This document shows positions 8,304 to 16,090 of a stretch of 64,000 nucleotides of DNA, piece after piece. Under the pieces are notes generated by a model. It ran no database searches, had not been told where the DNA came from, and worked only from the letters and a program-made list of their open reading frames with translations. Origin of the DNA: Saprospiraceae bacterium (GTDB lineage Bacteria > Bacteroidota > Bacteroidia > Chitinophagales > Saprospiraceae); contig BQJU01000003.1 in NCBI GenBank assembly GCA_021604865.1, positions 124,001 through 188,000 on the forward strand, read 5' to 3'. Within the stretch, counting starts at the first letter, position 1; every line of letters begins with the position of its first letter. Made by a program: the position numbers and the translations under genes.

Positions 8304-10832
8304 TCACTTTACATCGAGAATACGCATTTCAATCCGCTGATTTAGTTTACGTCCTTCGAGGGTTTCATTAGAAGCAATGGGCTGTGTTTTACCATACCCT
8401 TTGTAGGTGATTTGTGTATTGGGAACCTTATAGGTGGTCAGGTAATTGCTAACTGCTTTTGCTCGTTTATTGGACAATTGAGTCGCCTGACTATGACTCA
8501 ATAAACCATTGGTATGTCCTCCTATTTCAACTTTAATATTTGGATGATTAAGCATAAACTCTACAACCCGATTGAGCTCTGCGTAGGAAGAAGATTTGAA
8601 AACTGCGGTATTGGGGTTAAAAAAAATATTGTGTAAGGGAATTACCTGATCTACCTCGACAGGCATAAGCAAGACGACCTTACTCAATTCCTTATTGGTT
8701 GGTTTGGCGATTTGGGTAGTAGGGGCGGAGGGAGCATCCAGGGGATCAATCTTGTTATGATCAGATTGTTCCTCTTCCCGTATTTGTTGCAATACTTTGT
8801 GGTCAATTTCTTTTTGTAGCGCCTCAGCTTCAGCGGATTTCACCACATAATTTGCCTTGTTTTGCATCGCTGTACGAATATCTTCCCGAAGTTGCTCCTT
8901 CAATTCTTTTTTCACTTCCGGGACCAGCATTTCTCTTAAATCTGAGCGAAGTTGTTGCTGCCATTCTTCTTCACGCACTTGAGCAACCTGAGTGATGTCC
9001 TGAAAAGGCAATGCAAAACTTGCCTGTATCTCGGCTTTCATCTCGGCCTCCTCCTTTTGCATTTGCTGACGCTTAATATCATCGTATAAATGTTGATAGG
9101 CCAGATTCTGGCTTTCCTCTTCAATCAAGTCATTGACGACTTCGGTGCGCAATTCTTTCCGCAGACTGGATCTAACTTCTTCCTGGAAATCTTCCAACCC
9201 TTTAGCGTTCTCCCAAATAAATTCTTCCGGGGCTTCGGTGCTATTTCTAGTCTGCTCATAATGAGTACGAAACCGACGTTTCATGTCCTCCAATTCGTCG
9301 TATTCTACTACCATATCCTCAGGAATAGCACTACCGCCTTTAATGGTAAAGTCTTTAGAAATAGTGTCCTGGACATTCCGTAAAACATCTTTAGGAATCG
9401 TATCCGCAGCAATATGAAAATAGTTACCGTAGCGATGACGAAGTGTTTCCAACTCTGGATCCGTTAATTCCTTGTAATTGACTGGCAATGCATTATCATG
9501 AAGATCACGGGTCATTTTTTTGCGAAAAGCTTCATATTGGGCATTGAGTTCTTTTAATTCTTCATCCAGTTTTTTTTGCTGAAGGTTGAGTTGACTGATT
9601 TCTATATCGCGTTGCAGATAGGCGCTATTGAGACTTAGCGAAGCCAGGGCATTATTAACCGCATGATCTGATTCCTTCAAATTTTGATTGGCCAGTTCCA
9701 TGGGTTCACTTACTGAAAAATAGCCATCTACTTCTGCCTGTAGACTCAGGTTGTCACCATAAGGTACTACAAGTGTAAAACTACCATCGGGGCCAGCTTG
9801 AAAATTTTCCAGGTTTTCAGGTTCATCCAGTGCCCGGAAACCCAATTCAGCTTGCACCGGTTTCGAGGTTTGTGCATTGATGATCTGACCGTTTAACAAG
9901 ACTACCGGTTTGGGACGAACCGTTTCCGGCAAGGCAATTTCGAATAGGTCCCACTTCCCTGAACTATCCGGATAACAGACGATGGCATCGGCGCCCTTTG
10001 CCGAAAGGCAAAGGAATCGGTCATCTGCTGGTGTGTTCACCGTTTCCAGATTGATGGGCTCACTCCAATTGGTCCAGCTTTCATCCAGCCGGTAACTAAC
10101 AAAAAGATCTGCTCCTCCCTGACCACCGTGTCCCCGGCTGGAAAAGTAAAGCGTCTTATTATCGTAAGCAAGAAATGGATTTTCTTCAAGCTCAGGCGTA
10201 TTGATGACCTCTCCTAGCGAACGAGCAACGGTCCATTCCCCGGAAGCATTCAAAAAGGAAATATACAAATCATTTTTGCCCTGGCCATCTGCCCGTTCCA
10301 TACTTTGTATCAACACATTCCCATAAGCATTTAAACAAAAGCTAACTTTTTTACTCAGAGAAGAAAAACCAGGCAATTCCACCTGCCGAGGACGTGACCA
10401 CTGCCTGCCTTGTCGCTGAGAATATGCCAGCCCAGTTGGTTGATTGAATTGATAATTATCGAGCAGATAGAGTTGCTGAGTGTTTGGATTAATGCCGACT
10501 ACCCGATTGTTAGCGCTGTTATTAAGGGGTGCACCACAATTGATAGCATGGCTCCACTGCCCATTTTGCAGGCGTTGAACCATCCAAATATCGTCCTTGT
10601 TTTCGTTGCCAAAATTTTTGGGGTGACCCCGTCTTACAAAATAAAGCGTTTGCCCATCCGGATTAAGGATAGGCGCCAATTCGGTCTGACCTGAATTAAC
10701 AGCACTACCAAGGCTGGTAGCTCCTTGAGGCAATTCAAAAGGCCTTGTCTGGGCATCTGCTGAAAAAAATAAGCCGATAAATACAAAAAGTACGAGTAGT
10801 TTGTTTGGACCGCTCTTCATTGAATTTGACAT
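8304..10832 (-). CDS. PorE-like OmpA-family outer-membrane protein (PD40 propeller, CRD, coiled coil, OmpA)
   Basis: An 842-residue protein with a signal peptide ending near 'SADAQ'. Domains in order: PD40/WD40-like beta-propeller blades at about 45-300 ('PDGQTLYFVRRGH', 'DNKTLYFSSRGHGGQGGADLF'), a carboxypeptidase-regulatory-like beta-sandwich at about 305-375, a long charged coiled coil at about 400-690, and a C-terminal OmpA peptidoglycan-binding domain at about 725-842 ('GGHTNGLLSHSQATQLSNKRAKAV'). Propeller-CRD-OmpA is the core order of PorE, the T9SS-associated peptidoglycan-anchored lipoprotein, but the TPR region and lipobox of PorE are absent and the coiled coil is extra. It probably tethers an envelope machine to the cell wall. 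A second in-frame ATG lies four codons downstream (10820). Confidence 0.82.
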   Translation of the reverse strand: MSNSMKSGPNKLLVLFVFIGLFFSADAQTRPFELPQGATSLGSAVNSGQTELAPILNPDGQTLYFVRRGHPKNFGNENKDDIWMVQRLQNGQWSHAINCGAPLNNSANNRVVGINPNTQQLYLLDNYQFNQPTGLAYSQRQGRQWSRPRQVELPGFSSLSKKVSFCLNAYGNVLIQSMERADGQGKNDLYISFLNASGEWTVARSLGEVINTPELEENPFLAYDNKTLYFSSRGHGGQGGADLFVSYRLDESWTNWSEPINLETVNTPADDRFLCLSAKGADAIVCYPDSSGKWDLFEIALPETVRPKPVVLLNGQIINAQTSKPVQAELGFRALDEPENLENFQAGPDGSFTLVVPYGDNLSLQAEVDGYFSVSEPMELANQNLKESDHAVNNALASLSLNSAYLQRDIEISQLNLQQKKLDEELKELNAQYEAFRKKMTRDLHDNALPVNYKELTDPELETLRHRYGNYFHIAADTIPKDVLRNVQDTISKDFTIKGGSAIPEDMVVEYDELEDMKRRFRTHYEQTRNSTEAPEEFIWENAKGLEDFQEEVRSSLRKELRTEVVNDLIEEESQNLAYQHLYDDIKRQQMQKEEAEMKAEIQASFALPFQDITQVAQVREEEWQQQLRSDLREMLVPEVKKELKEQLREDIRTAMQNKANYVVKSAEAEALQKEIDHKVLQQIREEEQSDHNKIDPLDAPSAPTTQIAKPTNKELSKVVLLMPVEVDQVIPLHNIFFNPNTAVFKSSSYAELNRVVEFMLNHPNIKVEIGGHTNGLLSHSQATQLSNKRAKAVSNYLTTYKVPNTQITYKGYGKTQPIASNETLEGRKLNQRIEMRILDVK

Positions 10833-10973
10833 TTGTCCTATTGTGACGCAAGTTATCTAATAAGGTTACGCCTTAAATCGACTGTAGGTTCAGTATGTCA
10901 TGGTTTTTTTTTCAAGTAGGAAGAATAAAGGCGTTTTTAGTGTTTTTTCAGAAAACTGTTTGTAATCCATGTT

Positions 10974-12071
10974 CTAAACATCATACGTCAATTTCACCAC
11001 TGCCGAGGTAGGATGGGATTGGCAGGTAAGGACATAACCTTCGGCTACTTCATCCTCATCCAAAGCATAACAAACTTCCATTTTCACTTCCCCTTCCGTT
11101 ACTTTGGCCATACAGGTAGAACAAGAGCCCGAAGTACAGGAATAGGGAGGGTCATATTTATTGTCAAGCAGGGTTTCTAAAATTGTTTTGCCTTCAGGAA
11201 CTTCAATATCGATCGTTTTGCCTTCCAGTTGCACGATAACATGCGCACCTGCGGCCCCCTTAATGTCTTTTACATCATCGGGATTTGCAGTAAAATGTTC
11301 GGAGTGAATGTGTTTTTTATCAATATTTTTGCCTGATAGGGCCAGTTCTACCGCTTCAATCATAGATCCAGGACCACAAATAAAATATTCTACATCCGGA
11401 TAACTGGCTGGATTATCCTCCAGAAACCGATAGACTTTGTCCTTGTCAATTCGGCCTGTTTTGCCCTGCCAAGTAAGGGTGCCTTTGGACAACCTACCGA
11501 ATAAACCTTTACCTTTTTCTCGTTTGGGCTGGGAAAGGATATGTTCCACAATCAACTGATCCCGATAGCGTTTTCCTAGAGCTCCGAGTTCCTCCTTAAA
11601 TATAATGTTTTCTTCATCCCGATTGCCATACAACAGAAAAACAGTGCTTTGAGGCTCTTTTTCCAGGATGGTTTTTAAAATGGACATAATAGGCGTAATT
11701 CCACTTCCAGCTGCAAAGAGGTAGTAATTTTTGCGATTTTCTTCACTCAATTTGGTAAAAAAGCGGCCCAGGGGAGGCAGGACATCTACAATATCACCAG
11801 AATTGAGTTGGTCTGCAACGTAATTCGATACTTTACCACCTTCTACTCTTTTTACGGTAACGGCCAGGTGATTCTCTACCGGGCTGCTACACATCGAATA
11901 AGCGCGACGTATTTCTTCGCCGTTAATGTTGAACCGTAAGGTTAGGTGTTGTCCTTGTGTATAGGCAAACGTATCCGTCAAATCTTGTGGCACTTCGAAA
12001 GTCAGCGTAAAAGCATGTTCTGTCTCCTGAATTTTGGAAAGTACCTTGAGGCCATAAAAAGGTTTATTCAT
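10974..12071 (-). CDS. ferredoxin--NADP reductase with C-terminal plant-type [2Fe-2S] domain (PaaE-like)
   Basis: An electron-transfer protein of 365 residues when started at the ATG at 12071. The open frame extends to 12200, but the extra 43 residues look non-coding and the family starts at 'KPFYGLKVLSKI'. FAD binding is shown by 'RRAYSMCS', pyridine-nucleotide binding by 'GSGITPIMSIL' and 'YFICGPGSMIE'. The C-terminal ferredoxin has the Cys ligands of a plant-type cluster (CTSGSCSTC and a later Cys in 'VLTCQSHP'). The order flavin-NAD-ferredoxin is that of PaaE and of the reductases serving hydroxylases. It is divergent from the AlkB-type gene with 147 bp between starts, so it is the natural electron donor for that hydroxylase; this pairing is an inference. 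Confidence 0.9.
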   Translation of the reverse strand: MNKPFYGLKVLSKIQETEHAFTLTFEVPQDLTDTFAYTQGQHLTLRFNINGEEIRRAYSMCSSPVENHLAVTVKRVEGGKVSNYVADQLNSGDIVDVLPPLGRFFTKLSEENRKNYYLFAAGSGITPIMSILKTILEKEPQSTVFLLYGNRDEENIIFKEELGALGKRYRDQLIVEHILSQPKREKGKGLFGRLSKGTLTWQGKTGRIDKDKVYRFLEDNPASYPDVEYFICGPGSMIEAVELALSGKNIDKKHIHSEHFTANPDDVKDIKGAAGAHVIVQLEGKTIDIEVPEGKTILETLLDNKYDPPYSCTSGSCSTCMAKVTEGEVKMEVCYALDEDEVAEGYVLTCQSHPTSAVVKLTYDV

Positions 12072-12218
12072 TATCCCTATAAATTTAAAAGCTGAAGTAC
12101 AGTCCAATAACGAATTATTGGGCGTCTTGTTTAATTCCCACAAAAATGAGGCATTTTTTCTAAAATCAAATAGAAAAGGCTTAATTTTAAAAACGAACAA
12201 TGAGTATATGCAAATGTT

Positions 12219-13256
12219 ATGTGGAAAAATTGGAAATACCTGATCGCTTATCTGGCTCCCCTAGCCGCCTATGCTGGGATTTATGCTCAGGGAATCTGGT
12301 CGTTTGGCAGTATCTACATTGGATTTCTACTAATCCCGGTGCTGGAATTTATGTTGCCAGCTTCCACTGACAATTTTGAAGGCGAAGAAGAAGGCCAACG
12401 GGCAACATCTCTATTTTTTGATGTTTTACTCTACCTTAATATTCCCATTTTATACGGCTTGATCGCCTATTATTTTTATACCCTTGACACCCAACATCTG
12501 GCCTTGTATGAAATCATTGGCATGACCTTTAGCGTAGGTCTTATTGTTGGCACCATTGGCATTAACGTTGCGCATGAATTGGGCCATCGTGTTACAGCTT
12601 ATGAAAAGGTGATGGCAAAAATCCTTTTATTGCCTGCCCTATACATGCATTTCATTATCGAGCACAACCGTGGCCACCACAAAAAAGTAGCGACTCCCGA
12701 AGATCCTGCATCGGCCCGTTATGGTGAACCTATTTATATGTTTTGGTGGCGTTCAGTGAGCGGCAGTTACCGCAATGCCTGGGCTCTGGAAAACCGTAGG
12801 CTGACCAAAGCTGGTCTACCCGTATTGAGCTGGTCTAATGAAATGCTGCGGTTCACCCTTTTTCAGGTAGCTTATCTGGTGGTAATTGGCTTGGTATTTA
12901 ACCTCCTGATGGTAGGCTTTGGAATGGCCATCGCCATTTTTGGGTTCTTAATGCTGGAATCCGTCAACTATATAGAACATTACGGTTTGCAACGCCAAAA
13001 GCTCGCCTCTGGTCATTACGAGAAGGTAAGCCCGCGTCATTCCTGGAATTCGAATCATGAGGTTGGACGTATCTTTCTTTATGAACTGACCCGGCACTCT
13101 GACCATCATTTTAAGGCCACTCGTAAATACCAGGTGCTGCGTCATTTTGGCGAAAGCCCTCAGCTACCCTTTGGCTACCCTGCGGCTATTCTGACCGCCT
13201 TGATCCCGCCGCTTTGGTTCAGCATTATGAATAAAAGAGTAAAGACTTTTACCTAA
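12219..13256 (+). CDS. alkB: AlkB-type membrane di-iron alkane/fatty-acyl hydroxylase
   Basis: A 345-residue integral membrane protein with about six helices. All the conserved histidine boxes of the AlkB family are visible: 'HELGHR' (about 122), 'EHNRGHHKK' (about 148), 'NYIEHYG' (about 250) and 'NSNHEVGRIFLYELTRHSDHH' (about 272-292). These bind the di-iron centre that hydroxylates terminal C-H bonds. In Bacteroidota the natural substrate may be a lipid or fatty alcohol and not a free alkane, and this cannot be decided here. No rubredoxin gene is present next door; the divergent flavin/[2Fe-2S] reductase may supply electrons directly. A hairpin follows the stop codon. Confidence 0.9.
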   Translation: MWKNWKYLIAYLAPLAAYAGIYAQGIWSFGSIYIGFLLIPVLEFMLPASTDNFEGEEEGQRATSLFFDVLLYLNIPILYGLIAYYFYTLDTQHLALYEIIGMTFSVGLIVGTIGINVAHELGHRVTAYEKVMAKILLLPALYMHFIIEHNRGHHKKVATPEDPASARYGEPIYMFWWRSVSGSYRNAWALENRRLTKAGLPVLSWSNEMLRFTLFQVAYLVVIGLVFNLLMVGFGMAIAIFGFLMLESVNYIEHYGLQRQKLASGHYEKVSPRHSWNSNHEVGRIFLYELTRHSDHHFKATRKYQVLRHFGESPQLPFGYPAAILTALIPPLWFSIMNKRVKTFT

Positions 13257-13264
13257 AATTAGAA

Positions 13265-13295
13265 AGCCCTTAACACAGGTCATGCGTTAAGGGCT
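13265..13295. terminator. hairpin between convergent genes
   Basis: A perfect 10-bp stem, AGCCCTTAAC (13265-13274) and GTTAAGGGCT (13286-13295), with an 11-nt loop, lies between the alkB-like gene and the small convergent gene. The flank on the minus-strand side is mildly T-rich, so it may serve both transcripts as a terminator. Confidence 0.65.
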
Positions 13296-13324
13296 CTTGG
13301 AAGTACCGGATTTACCGATAGAAA

Positions 13325-13561
13325 CTAAGCCAGTCTTTCCAGTGTCTGCCGCTCGCTGTAACCCAGGATACGCTGGATAGCAGAAGGTGACGGACTGAAA
13401 GTTACCTTTGGCAACTGCTGATAAGCCTGAAATAAACCCTCAAACTCCTCACGCAGGCCGAAATTTTCATTCAGCGCTTCGTTGATAGCTAAGGTTTCAG
13501 AGGCAGTAGTCTCGCGGTAGAGGTACTTGACAAGATGATTCGGTGTAAAGTTTTGCTTCAT
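13325..13561 (-). CDS. small conserved-type cytoplasmic protein, 78 residues
   Basis: A short, helical, soluble protein starting 'MKQNFTPNHLVKYLYRETTASET'. I cannot assign a function. The opening resembles the N-terminal helices of anti-sigma-factor-like proteins of Bacteroidota ('HLVKYLYRE...E...I..AL..' pattern), but there is no zinc-binding HxxxCxxC motif and no membrane segment. It is flanked by a terminator-like hairpin downstream and an AT-rich 165-bp gap upstream, which suits an independent transcript. Composition and a plausible ATG support a real gene. Confidence 0.6.
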   Translation of the reverse strand: MKQNFTPNHLVKYLYRETTASETLAINEALNENFGLREEFEGLFQAYQQLPKVTFSPSPSAIQRILGYSERQTLERLA

Positions 13562-13726
13562 AAAGGGAATTTTGGTTTTTAGTGAAAAATTATTACTAAA
13601 ACTACAAATAAAAGAGAGTTATTGTCCAGATTTTCAATTTTTTGTGCATTTCTTCGCCACTTTAACAGTTGCCACTTTTAAGGGTAAAATCTCAGTAATT
13701 TCTTTTAATAATCCACCAACATTCTC

Positions 13727-14161
13727 TTACTTCACCCGAAACCAGGTTTGGGTGCGGTAGAGGCCCGTCCAGTGTTTTCCACGCAATTTCAAAGCATCGG
13801 TATTGTTGTCTTCAAACCAAAAGCTACAGGCATATTCATTGCCACTTTCAGGATCCAGGATGGTACCGTTTTTCCAGTAGTCCTTATGAGGCTTTACGCC
13901 TTCGATGATCACCATGCCTACCACTGGTTGATTCTTTTTGTCTCCTTTGCATTCTTCACAAACCGTATCCGCCGGTTTTTGTAAAAGTTTAATGATTTTA
14001 CCAAAAAACTGCCCATTCTGTTCGTAAATTTCAACCTGTGATCTAGTTTCGCCGGTTTTGTCATCTACTGTTTTCCAGATGCCAACGGGTGAAGCTTGGG
14101 CAAATGTCATACTCAGAGAAAACATCCAGCAACTGATGCTGAAGAGAATTATTTTTTTCAT
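13727..14161 (-). CDS. secreted DUF2147 protein
   Basis: A 144-residue protein with a signal peptide ending near 'TFAQ' (residue about 22). The body shows the DUF2147 pattern: 'GIWKTVDDKTGETRSQVEIYEQNGQFFGKI', a Cys pair in 'CEECKGD', 'GMVIIEG' and a 'LRGKHWTGLYRTQTWFRV' ending. Members are small lipocalin-like beta-barrels of unknown function exported to the periplasm or beyond. It lies 87 bp downstream of obg on the same strand and could be read from the same transcript, though the gap is long enough for its own promoter. Confidence 0.85.
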   Translation of the reverse strand: MKKIILFSISCWMFSLSMTFAQASPVGIWKTVDDKTGETRSQVEIYEQNGQFFGKIIKLLQKPADTVCEECKGDKKNQPVVGMVIIEGVKPHKDYWKNGTILDPESGNEYACSFWFEDNNTDALKLRGKHWTGLYRTQTWFRVK

Positions 14162-14248
14162 TTTTTTTTGATTTGGATATTAATAACGGCGAGGTGGGAG
14201 GAGGAATTGTGTGGGGAGAGGGAATTTAGCGGTGTGGAGAGAATATGC

Positions 14249-15307
14249 TCACTCCTCCTCACCCGATGTAAACCAACCATCATCCATCGCCTCAAGTTTT
14301 CTAGTCTCTACCCGATGGTCATTGACTGTAGTCCAGAGCATATCCTTGAGTTCCTGGATACCTTTTTGGGCAACAGAGGAGATAAAAATGTGAGGGATGT
14401 CTTTAGGCAATTCAGGTAGGAGCAACTCCTTCAGCTCATCATCAATCATATCCGATTTGGTGATGGCCAAAATTTGTGGTTTGTCGAGTAGTTCAGGGTT
14501 GAACATTTCCAATTCGTGCAGGAGGATTTTGTATTCCTTTTGGATGCTATCGGTATCGCAGGGAATCATGAACAGCAGGGTCGCATTACGCTCGATATGG
14601 CGTAAAAAGCGATGCCCCAAACCTTTACCCTGGTGGGCATTTTCGATGATACCCGGAATATCGGCCATGACAAAAGAACGGCCGTCGCGGTATTGTACCA
14701 TGCCCAAGTTGGGTGCCAGGGTGGTGAAAGGATAATTAGCTATCTCTGGTTTGGCAGCAGTGATAACAGAAAGCAGGGTTGATTTGCCGGCATTGGGAAA
14801 ACCTACCAGTCCGACATCAGCGAGGACTTTTAATTCGAGGATTTTCCATTCCTCCAGACCAGGTTCGCCGGGCTGAGCATAACGAGGGGTCTGGTTGGTG
14901 GGAGATTTGAAATGGCTGTTGCCTAAACCACCACGACCACCTGCTGCCAGGATCTTTTCTTCATTGTGTTCTGTGATTTCGAATTGTACTTCTTCGGTTT
15001 CGGCATCCTTGACAACAGTACCCAGCGGCACATCCAGAATGATATCTTCCCCGTCGGCACCATGACTATTACTTTCTCCACCACCGCCGCCACGACCGGC
15101 AATGACGTGTTTGCGGTATCTCAAATTGAGCAAAGTCCATACATTGCGATTGCCACGTAGAATGATATGTCCACCTCTTCCTCCGTCTCCACCGTCGGGG
15201 CCACCTTTAGCGGTAAGCCGTGAGCGGTTCAAATGCGCCGAACCCGGTCCACCAGCACCTGAGCGGCAGCAAATCTTCACATAATCAACAAAATTCTTCT
15301 CTGCCAT
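14249..15307 (-). CDS. obg: Obg/CgtA ribosome-associated GTPase
   Basis: A 352-residue GTPase that binds the 50S subunit and links ribosome maturation to growth state. The glycine-rich Obg domain fills about residues 1-160 ('[15 protein letters not shown]', '[19 protein letters not shown]'). The G domain follows with the P-loop 'GFPNAGKST' (about 168), 'DIPG' (about 216) and 'TKSD' (about 282) as the base-recognition motif. There is no OCT domain, as expected in this phylum. It sits 53 bp after adk in the same direction, a common arrangement in Bacteroidota. Confidence 0.95.
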   Translation of the reverse strand: MAEKNFVDYVKICCRSGAGGPGSAHLNRSRLTAKGGPDGGDGGRGGHIILRGNRNVWTLLNLRYRKHVIAGRGGGGGESNSHGADGEDIILDVPLGTVVKDAETEEVQFEITEHNEEKILAAGGRGGLGNSHFKSPTNQTPRYAQPGEPGLEEWKILELKVLADVGLVGFPNAGKSTLLSVITAAKPEIANYPFTTLAPNLGMVQYRDGRSFVMADIPGIIENAHQGKGLGHRFLRHIERNATLLFMIPCDTDSIQKEYKILLHELEMFNPELLDKPQILAITKSDMIDDELKELLLPELPKDIPHIFISSVAQKGIQELKDMLWTTVNDHRVETRKLEAMDDGWFTSGEEE

Positions 15308-15360
15308 GGCCTTTTTATGATTCTTGGGCTAATTACACGATCTGCCCTAAAAGGATAGGT

Positions 15361-15933
15361 CTACAGTTGATCGATCTCCGTACAAAGGCGATCGAAAATT
15401 TCCTCGATCGTACCCAATCCATTGATTTCTTCAGATTTGCCTTTTTCCTGGTAATAACCATATACCGGAGAAGTTTCCTTTTTATAAACATCAATCCGCT
15501 TGCGGATAGTTGCCTCATCGTTGTCATCGGCACGACCGGAAGTCTCTCCCCGCTTCAGTATCCGGGTAACGATTTCTTGGTCAGGCACTTGCAACATCAA
15601 TAATTTGGAAATTTCATTATCCTTTTCACAAAGTAATTTATCCAAAGCTTCAGACTGAGGAATAGTGCGAGGAAAGCCGTCAAAAATATAGCCTTTCACG
15701 TCGGGGTTGGCTTCTACTTTGTTACGCAACATGCCAACGGTTACTTCATCGGGCACCAATTCACCTTTTTCAATATAGCTCTTGGCTTTTAAACCCAGGG
15801 GTGTATCATTGCCCATTTCATAGCGAAACAGGTCACCGGTTGAAATATGTAATAAGCCGTATTTCTCGACAAGTTTCTCGGCTTGAGTGCCCTTCCCTGA
15901 ACCGGGAGGGCCAAAGAGTATCAGATTGATCAT
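15361..15933 (-). CDS. adk: adenylate kinase
   Basis: A 190-residue nucleoside monophosphate kinase interconverting AMP, ADP and ATP. The P-loop 'GPPGSGKGTQ' (residues 8-17), the AMP-binding 'STGDLFR' and 'FDGFPRT', and the LID arginines 'RILKRGETSGRADDN' are all present. The LID is the short form without a zinc site, as usual for this length class. A well-formed Bacteroidota promoter lies about 110 bp upstream (see 16045-16076), and obg follows in the same direction. Confidence 0.96.
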   Translation of the reverse strand: MINLILFGPPGSGKGTQAEKLVEKYGLLHISTGDLFRYEMGNDTPLGLKAKSYIEKGELVPDEVTVGMLRNKVEANPDVKGYIFDGFPRTIPQSEALDKLLCEKDNEISKLLMLQVPDQEIVTRILKRGETSGRADDNDEATIRKRIDVYKKETSPVYGYYQEKGKSEEINGLGTIEEIFDRLCTEIDQL

Positions 15934-16044
15934 ACTATTATGCAGATTTAGCCATTAAGTGAGTGGTCAAATTAAGCGCTCTAAAACATTTGTCCAGTCA
16001 CTTATCAAATTATTACATAATGGCTATTTGGTTCGGACGAAGTG

Positions 16045-16076
16045 CAAAAGTAAGAAAATCCGATAGTAAAACACAA
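16045..16076 (-). promoter_or_regulatory. predicted primary-sigma promoter for adk-obg
   Basis: On the minus strand a TACTTTTG box (plus-strand 16045-16052) matches the Bacteroidota -7 consensus TAnnTTTG. A TTG triplet (16074-16076) lies 21 nt upstream, close to the usual 19-21 nt. The predicted start site is about 105 nt before the adk ATG. Confidence 0.55.
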
Positions 16077-16090
16077 CTTGTAGGAAGTAC

